This document shows, in pieces, positions 8,424-19,500 of a DNA stretch of 21,285 bases (position 1 is the stretch's first letter; every line of letters begins with the position of its first letter). The position numbers were made by a program, and so were the translations under genes. Below the pieces are notes generated by a model that saw nothing but the letters and a program-made list of their open reading frames with translations, did no database searches and was not told the DNA's origin. Origin of the DNA: Gonapodya sp. JEL0774 (Eukaryota; Monoblepharomycota; Monoblepharidomycetes; Monoblepharidales; Gonapodyaceae); NCBI GenBank assembly GCA_027604505.1, contig JADIIX010000240.1:1-21285 (forward strand). Direction: 5' to 3'.

Positions 8424-10705
8424 ATGTTTACGGGAGCTGATCATCCCTCTGATCCGTGCACACCTTTCTGGCCTCGCTGGGATCCCAAACATACTCACTT
8501 GCCAACAAATCCGACCGCCCCATCGCATCCGAACTGGCGCGCGTTCGGATTACCCCGAGACAAATCGCTTCTACACAGTGTGTTTACCGCCTGTTCCACT
8601 CAGATGCGTGGCCCCCTCTCCGTTCGCAACCAGAACCAAGTCACCGCTGCTCCCCAACGAGTCCCCAAACCCCCTTCCAAACCCTCCTCATCGACCTCCG
8701 CTCAACATAATGTAGCGAAAAAAGTGACTGGCGTGACAATCCGTCCGTCGGGTTACGCCATCAGTCGCACGCAGGGACCAGCAGTACTTCGTCCCCAACG
8801 AGTCCCCAACCTTCCTTCCAAACACTCTTCATCGACCTCCCATCGTCATATTCTAGCGGGAAAAGTGATTGGCGTGGCAATCCGTCCTTTGGGTTCCGCC
8901 ATCAGCGCGCCTGCATCAGTTCGTCACGAACGAGTCCGGAAGCTACCATCCCAACCCTCCTCATCGACCTCCACTCGATGTAGTGTGGTGGAAAAAGTGG
9001 CCAACATGACGCTTTGTCCGTCGGGGTCGGCCATCGGAGGCACTCTGGTACCAACGGCCGTTGGTCCGAAACGAGTCCCAAACCCTACTCTCGAACCCTC
9101 CACATCGACGTCCACTCGTGATAATGCATGGGGAAAAGCAACCAACATGACAGTTTATCCACCGGGTCCTGCCATCAGCAGGGCTCACGCCCCAGCCGCG
9201 GTTGGTCCCAAACGAGTCCCGCCACCCCATCGCAAAACCTCCTCATCGACCTCCACTCAACATAATGTAGCGAAGAAAGTGGCTCGCGTGACAATCCGTC
9301 CATCGGATTCCGCCGTCAGTCGCTCTCTTCCCCGATTCATACCTGCAACAGTACCTTCACGTGTTGCGACCGAGAAGACGTATTCCCTATTCTCGTCAAG
9401 GCCGTCAGGTGGTCCCGTTGTGACCAATCTGATGTTGCAGGCTCCGGAGGTACGTTGAGTTGTCCCGCCCGTCCTTCTATTCGTAACAACCTAGCGTGAC
9501 AACGAACCTCACTAGCAATCCAAATCCACCATACCGCCGTTTCCGATTTTGTTGCGGCAGGTCAAAGGAACCCGAATACCTCGCTTCGTGTACCCGCAGG
9601 TGAGTTTTCTTCAGCACCCTGGTCCAGTACACAGTATCCCTACGCACATTTTGCTTCCGCTTCCGTCTAGACACTCTTCCGAGCATCGTCCCCCATGGAC
9701 ATTGACACTTCGCCGCCATCCTCTGTTCCATCTACGACCACTCTAAAACGCCACAAGCGCGATGCATTGGAGGTACCTAGTGGCCACACACACACAGCCA
9801 CCCAATCGGCAGTCCCCGCTGCCGCTCCACGTCTACCTCCAGAAGTTCTCCACCGTATTTTTGACTTCTTGCGTCCCGCTGCCGTTTTCGATTTGTACAT
9901 GGTGTGCAAGGACTGGCATTGGGCCGTGGACTCCAAGTACACGCGACCAGTGATCCACATTGACCCGCTCCATGTCCTCGACGGGCGCCTGTATCACATC
10001 GAACGTCTTGACGGATTGTCCGATCAACCAGGCTACAACCTGCTCACCAAGCATCACGTGGTCACCCATCGCGAATCCCGACTCCCTTGGAACATTCGAG
10101 GTCATCGGGGGGGACCAGGGCCGAAGATTGAACTCAGTTGGAATGTAACGTGGGTCTACTCACACGAGAAGAAACGTTCTCATGCAAACAGCAACCCCGC
10201 TCTCGACCGTCCCAAACACCGACGTTCGGACTCGGAAGTGGTACAGGAGTTCAGACGTTTTGAGACCGAGACAAGTTCTTCCTTTGCTTGCAGCTTCCCA
10301 AGGGTATTCGAAACAGAGGCGGCTGTTTACTACAAGTCCCCAGAACCCGGCGAGGTTGAAGTATGGACAGTCAAAGATATTGAGGAATTGACCTTTCGTG
10401 GAATTGAGCACATTATGGGAAGACATTTGCTGTGTGGGATAGGCGACGTGCTTCTACACAATGCTCCACCGGAACACATCCCCACTATCGTATTGCATCT
10501 GAGAAACTGTCTGAACTTTATATCGTTTCCAAAAGGTTTCATTGATGACCGATTTAAAGGCAAGCATCTTGGGACGCTCGCTCGTTCGCCCCATGGGAGA
10601 TACAACTTGGACTGCCGAGTCGCACGGGAGACATGGGACAACACTATACCTCCAGAAATAGGAAAAGACTATGATTGGTACAAATCGTATAGCTATGATT
10701 GGTAA
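8424..10705 (+). CDS. F-box protein with N-terminal 47-residue tandem repeats (probable single gene)
   Basis: The proposed exons are 8424-9449, 9516-9599 and 9671-10705. The introns are 66 nt (GTACGT...CTAG) and 71 nt (GTGAGT...CTAG), both phase 0, giving 714 residues. The N-terminal third is Ser/Thr/Pro-rich and basic, with five diverged repeats (RVPxxPSxPSSSTS...V..V..RPSGSAIS). The last exon encodes an F-box at about residues 424-463: RLPPEVLHRIFDFL, then VCKDWHWAV. F-box proteins bind Skp1 and select targets for SCF ubiquitin ligases. The roughly 250 residues after it show no WD, LRR or Kelch pattern that I recognise. Without splicing, the first frame stops 7 bases past the proposed donor, which supports that donor. 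An alternative is two genes, with the F-box protein starting at ATG 9695 (336 residues). The F-box part is secure; the fusion is about even odds. Confidence 0.65.
8652..9347 (+). repeat. Five tandem coding repeats, 141 bp (47 aa) each
   Basis: The units start at 8652, 8793, 8925, 9066 and 9207. Each begins PQRVP, HERVR or PKRVP and continues with a Pro/Ser/Thr stretch (PSSSTS), a basic/hydrophobic segment (NVAKKVxxVTIRPS) and an A-I/V-S end. Unit 2 is 132 bp, an in-frame loss of three codons. The units have diverged by substitution but stay in frame, which suggests the protein is or was under selection. They are in-frame coding repeats with no conserved short repeat and no spacers, so this is not a CRISPR array. 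Confidence 0.85.
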
Positions 10706-10826
10706 TGTTGATACCAGAAAAATTGAAGAGGCAACGAATGCTGGGTCATCTTCAAAATAGTTCCGCGAAACACATTTGTATCTACGCTTGCAGGGACCAG
10801 GTCGAGGCGGCGCCGACTCCGCAGAT

Positions 10827-12835
10827 ATGGCTGGAATACGAGGAGAGCCAGACCTTGATATAGACGCGTGAGTGGGGCTGCCAGCTCTCGGCTGTTTGAA
10901 GTGAAAGGAGGCGTTAAGACTTCGCCTATATGCAGTGAAACAAAGAAAGCACTGAATACCCTGGCAGATTCCCGGACCGATCCATGTCAGTTCCTTATTC
11001 TTGATCCCCGACAACAAGGGATAGTTGTGCCACGCGACCAGCACAAAGCTGCGCAAAGATATCTCAACAAGCTGTACGTGGACGGGATGGTGAATCTCCG
11101 GAATCTTAACAACAATGAGCGCGACAAAATGGTCGCTAGGGTATTTGCGCAAATCTATTCGAACGCTCACCTGGAAGAGGGTCCTCGGCGGGTTAGTCGG
11201 TTGCCGCCAAGAGAACGGGAGACAATTCTGCATGATCCGTGAGCCATTCACCATACCTTTGAAGAAATATTTTCCGGCGCGAAACCTTTTGCATTTTTGC
11301 AGCGCGATTCAGAAGGTCCTTACGTGCAGTCGGCCGGGAAACAAGGATGACCCAAAAGCAATCCAGAGACAGGCATTCATCAACACTATAATGCCTCCAT
11401 CAGAGGACTTGCAATTTGATGAACATACAGCAAAGGTTGTCGCGGAAGTCGTCACCTCGGCGAAGAATGGAGTACCCCCGTCTCTCTGTGCAGAGACTTC
11501 TGGAGAGACCACCGAACAGTTTCGTGCGAACTATGTCAACAGGTACAGACGCCTCAACCACGGAATTGGGTCGTTGTGAGTGATTCCTTGCCACTGCAAT
11601 TTGCCTCACGTCTCAATATCTTCATGTGGAATGGGCAGTTATGACCGAACCCGCCTCGTAAATGCACGAGACCTCAACCAAGGGGAGGGCTTTGTTCAAA
11701 AGCACACGGTTGGATTGTTTGAAGACCTTACTATGGAGCCCCACCATGCAATCAGAGTCTGCTGGAACCAGACCACTCCTGACCGAGTGAGCCACCATGA
11801 GAGGAGGGACACCAGCATTTATGTGCAGTTTCAAGTGGCAGATTTAGCCCATCCATCCAGCATGCGCACTGCCCATGTCAATGTGTGTGGGATCGAAGCG
11901 AAGCACGGAACCAATCCTGACAGGGAAAACGACTTCGTGAAATCTGCTTCCGACGCTGCTCGTTCTGTGCGCTTGTGTCGCACACTGGTTGGATCAAAGG
12001 AGGATGTTCTCGAAACAATCTTTGTGCTGGTAGTAGGATCTTCTCTGGACATCTACGTGACGAGGGAGCCATTTGGATCCAGTGGGATAGCGGTGACCCA
12101 ACTGTTGATCAGCTTGCAGTTTCCGACCACTGAGGATGAGTTCTCAGTCAAGAGCGTCAGTAAAATAGTGGGTGCAGCTCTTGCCGTGGGTCGACGGATC
12201 ATGAAAGTAGTGAACATTTTGGGGATCCGGGACAATGTGCAGCCAAAGGATGTGCTCCTAGAGGCTGAGGCTGATAAATCTCTTTTATTCTCTCTTTCTG
12301 ACGATGGGAGCGAGGAAGGGCTGGAAAATGATGACACAGGTGGAACATTCCCTTCATCTGAAGTTGAGGAGGACCACAGTGTTGTGTCAGAAGAAGAAGT
12401 CCTGCTTGAATCTGTGCTTGGGAGGCCTTGCAAAAACTTTAATTGTCTTCAAGGCGTTTGCGTGCTCCCCATGTTCCCCATGTTCCGGCGGTGGTGAAAA
12501 CATTAAGAGCAGTGAGAGGCTTGGTTGGGGGAATCACGAGCGCGAGCGGAAGGTGAGTGAGAACACAGTTGTGTCACGAGGTTGCGGACACACATTTTCA
12601 CAGAAGCTCTACCGCATCTGCGATTCCCCGAGACAGCCAGAATCAGCGTCTTGACAGGACTCCAAAATTGCCTCGACAGGCCTTTGTCCGCTCAAGGGTA
12701 AACCGAGGTCGCCAGCCCCAACCTACAGCTCTGAGGTTGGAAGTACCAGGAGAATCAGCAGCAGGTCGGAACAACAGTGCCGTGAATCCGTATGTTCCTG
12801 TTGACCACATGTATCTTCCTGGCCTTTCTTTGTAA
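10827..12835 (+). CDS. Unrecognised multi-exon gene with an E-x-K motif
   Basis: Exons 10827-10867, 10936-11238, 11303-11575 and 11639 to about 12385 are linked by introns of 68, 64 and 63 nt with agreeing phases. The start reads MAGIRGEPDLDIDAETKKAL. The 3' end is less certain. The fourth exon can read through to a TGA ending at 12497 (491 aa). Alternatively it may splice near 12386-12453 into 12454-12552 and 12604-12835, giving about 564 aa with a basic, Ser/Pro-rich tail ending YVPVDHMYLPGLSL. I recognise no family. The N-terminal part is mixed helical (QRYLNKLYVDGMVNLRNL). A central section has VADL, about 20 residues, then VNVCGIEAKHG, then two hydrophobic strands (TIFVLVVGSSLDIYV). D..ExK followed by a strand is a nuclease-like layout, but this is weak. 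An acidic region (SDDGSEEGLENDD) comes before the tail. It lies 121 bp downstream of the F-box gene on the same strand. Confidence 0.65.
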
Positions 12836-13148
12836 TTCTATTTTGTGAAGTGCCTTAGAAGCTAGGGAGTCGCCTCTGTTGTCTTTGCACACGCCAGAAC
12901 CCAGACAGCGGGGGAGACCAGATGGGCTGCCTCCACCAATTCCACGAAAAGGGCAAAGCTCCAAGTCGATCCATTGATGTAGAAGTGAAGAGGACCTTCT
13001 TGGGGAGAGATGGTAGGCTGGTACGTGTTTCTAAGTGTTTTTGGAGCCTTCGCATATTGGTCGCCTGCCTATCACGGCAACGTAGTACTGCACCAGGAGC
13101 CTATCTTGATGGCATTATAAAATGCAAGGGATTACATCTGAGTTCACT
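12836..13148. other. Spacer between unknown gene and repeat copy 2
   Basis: No gene is supported. One plus-strand frame (about 12922-13020) could be a small exon ending at a GTACGT donor, but I found no partner exon. The 3' flank of the upstream gene probably lies here. Confidence 0.4.
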
Positions 13149-13572
13149 AATCCCACCTCACCAAACTGTCACTAATCTGAGTAGATTGGTGACAACCGTC
13201 GGCTTGGCTTCACCACTATCCATCATAAATCCTCGCTCTCTGAATTTCTATATGACAGCTTTTCCTCGCCGATTTCCCTAATTGAAGGTTGTATGGGATC
13301 AATAACATAGATAGCAAAGAAAGGAATGAAGAAGATCTTGTAATACTCGTGGGTGAGAGTGTCACAAATTCCTGTGTGATCTACGGTGCATGATCTACTC
13401 GCAATTTACGCAAATGCAGACGGATGCCCACGCAAAGGAAAACTAGATTCCCTGTCTCCAGTCCACACTATTGTAAGGTAAACAGTGCATTCAAATAGCA
13501 ATATGGTACTTGTGCGACTCAACGATACAAAAGCAAATTTATCCCCTTCCCGCATACTGCGACACTTTGTTT
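13149..13572. repeat. Dispersed repeat, copy 2, overlapping the coiled-coil gene 3' end
   Basis: This is the same element as 7648-8000, in the same orientation, with about 80 extra bases at 13360-13450. On the minus strand it begins inside the last codons of the coiled-coil gene (NKVSQYAGRG then TAA at 13541-13539) and covers the whole visible 3' flank down to the hairpin at 13168-13193. Homology to copy 1 stops at ctttgttt, position 13572. Confidence 0.85.
13168..13193. other. Hairpin in repeat copy 2
   Basis: An 11-bp stem (13168-13178 with 13183-13193, one wobble pair) encloses the loop gagt. Compared with copy 1, two stem pairs differ, T-G against C-G and C-G against T-G, and pairing is kept in both. 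The loop is different. On the minus strand the hairpin lies about 350 bases after the coiled-coil stop codon. Confidence 0.75.
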
Positions 13573-16500
13573 CTACTACTTGATTCAGCCATCGCCCTGG
13601 AACCACTCGCAACCTTTCGTGAACCCAAACTGAGATCACCTTTGCTCACACCCTTTTTATCCCTGGTGTTGTCCCTTTCCTTTTCCCGGATTCTGTCTGC
13701 CTTCTCTCGTTGCCTCTCCCGTTCTCTTTCCAGGTCCCTTGACCTCAAGTATCCATCGGATTCATCGCTTCCGTACATGTCAATCACAGAGTGAACGTCT
13801 CGGGTTGTAGAGGGTTGTCGGCGAAGCTTTGCGTGCGAGGAGGAAAATCTACGGTCAAGTACGTCTTCGTTGTCTCCGGTAAGGTCTCGAGTGCTGCGAG
13901 CGCTTTGACGCCCTAGTGAATCATTTCTTCTTACTGGAGAGGGTACCGCAAGGTGAATCTTTGATGAAGTTCCACGAGGAGCATTGTCAGTCTCGGAAGC
14001 TCGCTTGCTGACAGACGGTGTTGTTCGGGCGAGGGCTTCCGACTCCGATACCGATGAGAGCGAGGAGCCTTGATGTCGCAGCTTGGAAGGGGCTCTCTGA
14101 GCGCTGGATCGTCCCGGGTAAGGCAGTCGTCCAATCGACAGTGTAGATGATCCAGAGCCTGTGACTTCTTTATCACCTTGGGATCTTCCGTTTGGTGCTT
14201 TGTCGATTACTTTCTCCAAAACCCTCATGGAGGAGCCAAGCTCGGCTTTGCTACTGTCTCGAGCCTGCTTCGCCAAATCCCGCTCCAACCATTCGAGTTT
14301 GTCGATCGATCGTCGGGACCGTTCAACATCTCGATCCCGATCCCGATCCATTTCACGCTCCGAAGGGCGGCGTTCCATGCGAGAAGAGGCTTCTCGGTGC
14401 CGAGATTCGCTTCGGGTGGCAGCGTGCTTGAGAAGCTTATACTTTTCCAAGATGCGTTCAGCTTTGCGGCGCTCTCTGGCGACCTCCTCTTCAAGACGTT
14501 CACGGGAAGTCTTTGGGACATACTCGCGATCCTATTTATTAGATTACCATGTATAAAATCGGTTCATTGATCGTCAAATGCACAGTTTCGAGTGACCCTG
14601 TCTTGATACTGAGTACTCACCGACAAATAGTCCTCGTCCAGTTCTACATTCCTGGTCGAAGAAGTTTCGGCCTTTGGTTCTATTTTCTTCGACCGTTCCG
14701 CAATTTCTGGTCTTCCAGTTGAAGCTCCGCGCTTTAATGCTCGGATTTGCTCCTCGAGCTCCTTAACCTTCTTCTCGCTTGATCCCTTCTTCTCCTCGGA
14801 AGCTTTTTTGACACTTTCCACAAACGCTGTCAGATATTTCTTGACTTCTGCGCGCCGCTTTGTCGGATCTTTTGGAATGGGACCCGTCGAAGCGTCGGGC
14901 GAAAGAGACCTCAAGGTTTCAAGTTCTGCCAGCAAGTACTCATTGTTTTCTCTCGGGGCACCACCAGATTCTGGCAAATCATCATCACTGACACCTCGTG
15001 TCAGGGCTGCTTCACTGTTCTCTTCATCGGCCGCCTCATCAGCTTGCTGCATATTCTCCATTGCAGATGTGAGTTCCTGAATACGCGAGTCCCGCTCAGC
15101 GATAGCGGAATCACGCTCGCGGAGTAAGAGCTCTTTCTCCTTCAACTGGAAGTCACGCTCTTTCATTTCGGATTCTTTCGTTCGCAAGAGTGCTTCCGTC
15201 GATTGAATTTGGGACTGACGTTCTCGCAAAAGCAAGTCTCTTTCCTTCAAGGAAGAGTCCTTTTCGGCGACTGCTGATAGACTATCTCGAATCACGATAT
15301 CTTTCTCTTGAATCTGCTTGTCCTTTTCTTCAACTTGCAAAGACTTCATTCTTAGTGCCTCTTGAAGTCGGGAAAGTTCTGATTGGACCGTGGACAAACG
15401 GTGTTGAAGTTCAGGTATCTGCGTTTCCTCGACTTGTATACGATTAAGCCTCTCCTCGTTCCCTTTACGCTGCTCTCGGACAAGATCATTCTGAGCGTTG
15501 AAAAGATCCGTGTTCGCCTTTTGAACTTCTTCTAGCCGCCTAGCAAGCTCGGAGCGGAGACCTTTGACTTCGTTTTCCTTTGAAGCTAACTCCTGGACCA
15601 GGTCATTTTGCTTTGTTTGAAGCGCTACAAGGTCTGTCTTGTGTTTGGTCGCTCGTGCTTCCGCTTCAATCAAATTGTTCTTTGTTTGGTCCGAATCAGC
15701 TGCGTGAACATCGAGAGATTTCTTCAGCACCTCGCTCTCGGACATGAGCCTCCGTATTTGTGCGTCAGCAACCGCTTGCGCAGCTCGGACGTTCTCTTCA
15801 CATGTTCTCAATTTGTCTTCAAGGGAAGTGCGTTCCGCCACCAAGCTTTCAACGCGCTTCCTGAAATCTTCCACAGTCAGATTGAGATCCTGGATTGTCT
15901 GAACATATTTGACCTCAGACACTTGAAGGTTGGATAGTTGATCCGTTTTCTCCTTGAGAGCCATTTCCATCCCCCGAATATAGTTGTTGCGGTCCGAAAC
16001 AATGGATTCCAAGTTCGAGATCTTCTGCTTCAATTCCGCTAGAAACGCTTCCCGATCTTGAATCACTCTGGTCTTTTCTTGTACGAGTTTGTCCATGTCT
16101 GAAAGTTTCTTCGAAGTGGGTTCCAAATGTCGTTGCAGGCCCCTCTCCACTGCTTCCAGCACATGTACGCGCCTTACGAGCTCACCATTGTCAGATATGG
16201 CCCTGTCTGCGAGCGATTTCATCTCTTCTTTCATGGTCAGATTGGCCGCTTCGAGCGCTGCTGCCTTCCGCTTGGCTTCCTCGCAAGTGGCGGCTTGATG
16301 CTGCAGCTGATCTTGAAGTTTGGCTTTCTCGTGCTGCAGACGCTGAGTTTCGGTTGTGAGCCTCGTTTGAGCGTCGTGCACTTGCTGTCGGAGGACACCT
16401 TTTGCAGCGTCCAGTTCGGCGTCAAAGTTGGCGAGGCGCTTTTGAATGTGCTGAAGCTCTGCATCCTTCTCTGCTATCGAGGTAGCCGCCTTCGTTTTCA

Positions 16501-19500
16501 CCTTCTCAATCATTCCGGAGATGTCCGCGGCATTATCTTCCGCTTCTCTCTTCTGCTTCTCGAGCTTACGAATGATCATTGACATGTCATCTTCTTTCTC
16601 CTTCACCGCACGCTCGGTATCGCGGGCGGTTAAAGACAACTTGTCCTGAAGATCTAGAATTTCCTTTTCAAGTTGCTTGCGACGTTTAAGAGCTTCTGCC
16701 AGGTTCGATTCGTGTTCAGCTATGGCGAGTGCATTCTCCTTTGCGGCTTCCTCTAACTTAGAAACTCGCGACACCAGTTCCACCGCCTGCAGTTCACGAG
16801 TGGCAAGTTGGGTCTTGAAATCAGACACAGCGCGCGTTGCCGCTTCTAACGCTGATTTGGCCTCCGTGCACTCCGTGGAAAGAGTTCCCAGCTGCTTCCT
16901 TGCCTCTGCGAGATCCGACGACAGCGCCTCTGTCTTCGAAGTAAGCTCTCTGATTGTCTCTTCTCGCTTGCGTACCTCCCCAAATGCTTTGATTTCGAGA
17001 TGTTGCTGTTGGGTAGTCGCTTGCCACAGCTTCTCTGATCGAGTGGACAGCTCCTCTTCGAGCTCGGCAATCCGTCGTTTGTCCATGCCAGAGAGTACCT
17101 CCAACTCTTCTGCGCGCGCAGACTCCCCAGCAAGCTTTGCCTCCATTTGAGATATTTGGCTCTCCGCGGCCTCCAATTGAGCGGTCACTGAAAGCAGCTG
17201 GCCTTCCATGGCTTTGAGTTCTTCAATGAAGTCTTGTTCGCGTTTGGCCGCCCTCCGCTCTAATTCCTCGGCACGGCGGTTTGCCTCTGCAACGCGACCT
17301 TCAAAGGTTGCTGTCGATCTCTCAACAGAGTGGAGTTCATCCTCCCGCATTTGCATCTGCTCATCCTTTACACGAGATTCTGCCCTCGCATCCTCCAGTT
17401 GAAGCTCCCGTTCTGCGAGCGCCTTCTGTCGTTCGTCAGCCAGTTCCATCGCACGCCGGACTTCCGCAGAAAGCTCGGCGTGCTTCACTTCTGCCATTGC
17501 AATCTGTCGGTGCAGGTCTTGCAGGGTTTGGGTCATGCCGCTCCGTTGCCCGTCTCTATCTGCGACAGCATGCTGAAGAACCGAGATGGCCTTTTGCAGT
17601 GCGGCGGTGTTGGCCGAACTGTCGATCAACTTGGAGTTTGCTGCCGCGAGTTCTGTAGTAAGAGATGAAACAGTTTTTTCAAGTCCCGCCTGTGCCTCCT
17701 TGAACCTGGCGGCAGCATCCGCCATCTTCCCCTCCAGGCGCTCTCGATCTTGAGCCATTGCGGTGATCTGCTCTTCGTACGAGCGAACCCTCACTTCCGC
17801 CTCCATGACACCCCTGCTGACAGTCTCGTAGCCCTCACGCTGTTCCGAGACACACCGCTCGAGCTGCTTTCGCGTCTCTTCGAGTCCATCGACCGTTCGC
17901 TTGAGCTCTGCGATAGCGGCGTCGCGATCCTGGATTGCCTGCTGTGTGGCCCGAAGTTTCCGTGCGACATCTTTCAGTTTGGTGTCCTTTTCCGCGCTGA
18001 TTGCGTGCAGGTCCCGAACAGTGCGGTTCAGAGATGCCACCAAGGCATCCCGGTCCTGAGGTTTGGCCACCTGGACCGGAGCTCCATTCACCACGTGCTC
18101 AGTGTCCTTTTCGGCACCGGGGGCGTCTGCCGCAGCCCCACCTGTCAACTCCGCAATCAATCTGTCTTGTCGAGCAACCACCGCAGAGCACCGTTCATTA
18201 TCCGCAAGGAGCGACTGGACCTTCTTGTCCCTCGCCGCAGACTCCACCTTGGCGGAATCGAGATGGCGTGTGAGTTGTTCGACCTTGGCCTCGAGCTCCT
18301 TCACGACACCCTTGGCCTGCTTCTTCTCCTCCTCGAGCTTGGCGACGTGCGCTTCCAACTCCCCAAGTCGGGTGCTCGCCTTCTCCAAATCCGCATAGAG
18401 CACGCCCGCTCTGGTATCGGTCTCGTCGGCCTTGCGGAGCAGAACCGAGTGGTCCTTGCGGAGCGCCTCGAGAGCTTCGGTACGAAGCTGATTGCCTCGC
18501 TGGAGTTCGGAGATGTACGTGGCCTTGTCGGAGAGTTGCGACTGCAGAGCGGTGACGACGGCTAAGGAAGGTGCGATATACGGTGGATGATGTGAACGGG
18601 TTAACAACCAACCACCTTCAAACACGAAAAAAGGAACGCGGCTCGAAAAACGTACCTTCCATCCCTTCCACAGTCCTATGCGCCTCACCCGCCGCCCCCT
18701 CCAACTCCTCCACTCGTGCCTTGAGCACCTCCAGCCTCCTCTCCCTCTCTGCCCCTCGCTCCCCTTCCCTCCTCAACGCCTCCTTGGCCCCCGACAGGGC
18801 CTGATCCCTCCCGGACAGCAACTCCTCCGCCGTGGCCAGCCTCGACTCGAGCGAGGACACGGCCGCGTCCCGGGCCGCCAGGGCCAGTCTGGCCTCGTCG
18901 GCCTGGTCACGGAACCTGGCCGCGGTTTGGGCCTCTTGGTCGGCCCTCGCCCGAGCACCGTCCCGATCCCGCTCCGCGCGAGCGGTGGCTTCCACCTCGG
19001 CCTGCACCGCCGCTTCCAACTCGGACACTTTTGCCTCCAACTCCACGATCCGCCCACCGTACTCGCCGGACCTCCTCAACCCCTCTCTCAACCCGTCCAT
19101 CTCCCGCTCCCTCTCGGACACCTTCTTCTCCGCCTCCCGCAGCTCCGCCGACAGGTCCTCTATGCGCGCTTTTGCCGCGTCGATCTGCGCCATGTGCCGT
19201 CCGCGCGCGGCGTCGGACAAGTCGCGGAGTTCGGCCAGCTGGGCATCTCGGGCAGACAGAAGCGAGGCCAGCTCGGTCCGGGCGTGGTGGGAGGCGGACT
19301 GGTCGGCGCGGAGGGAGGTGAGTGTGGTTTCGAGGTTGGCCAGGCGGGATTGGAGGGACACCTGGGGCGGTGTCGTGCGGCGATTTTATACGGTGGAACG
19401 AAGTCGAAAGAGCAAAGTCAGACCAACGTTCACAGATCCACAGAGCAAGCCAACTCACAATCTCCTTCTTCGCCTCATCCCCCTCCCTCCTCCTGGCCTC

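Noticed and set aside
8652-9347. Regular repeats as a CRISPR array
   Set aside because: The repeats are 141-bp in-frame coding units with no conserved short repeat or unique spacers.
10454-11254. Minus-strand open frame of 266 codons
   Set aside because: It overlaps the F-box gene end and two well-phased exons of the next gene; no domain or splice partner was seen.
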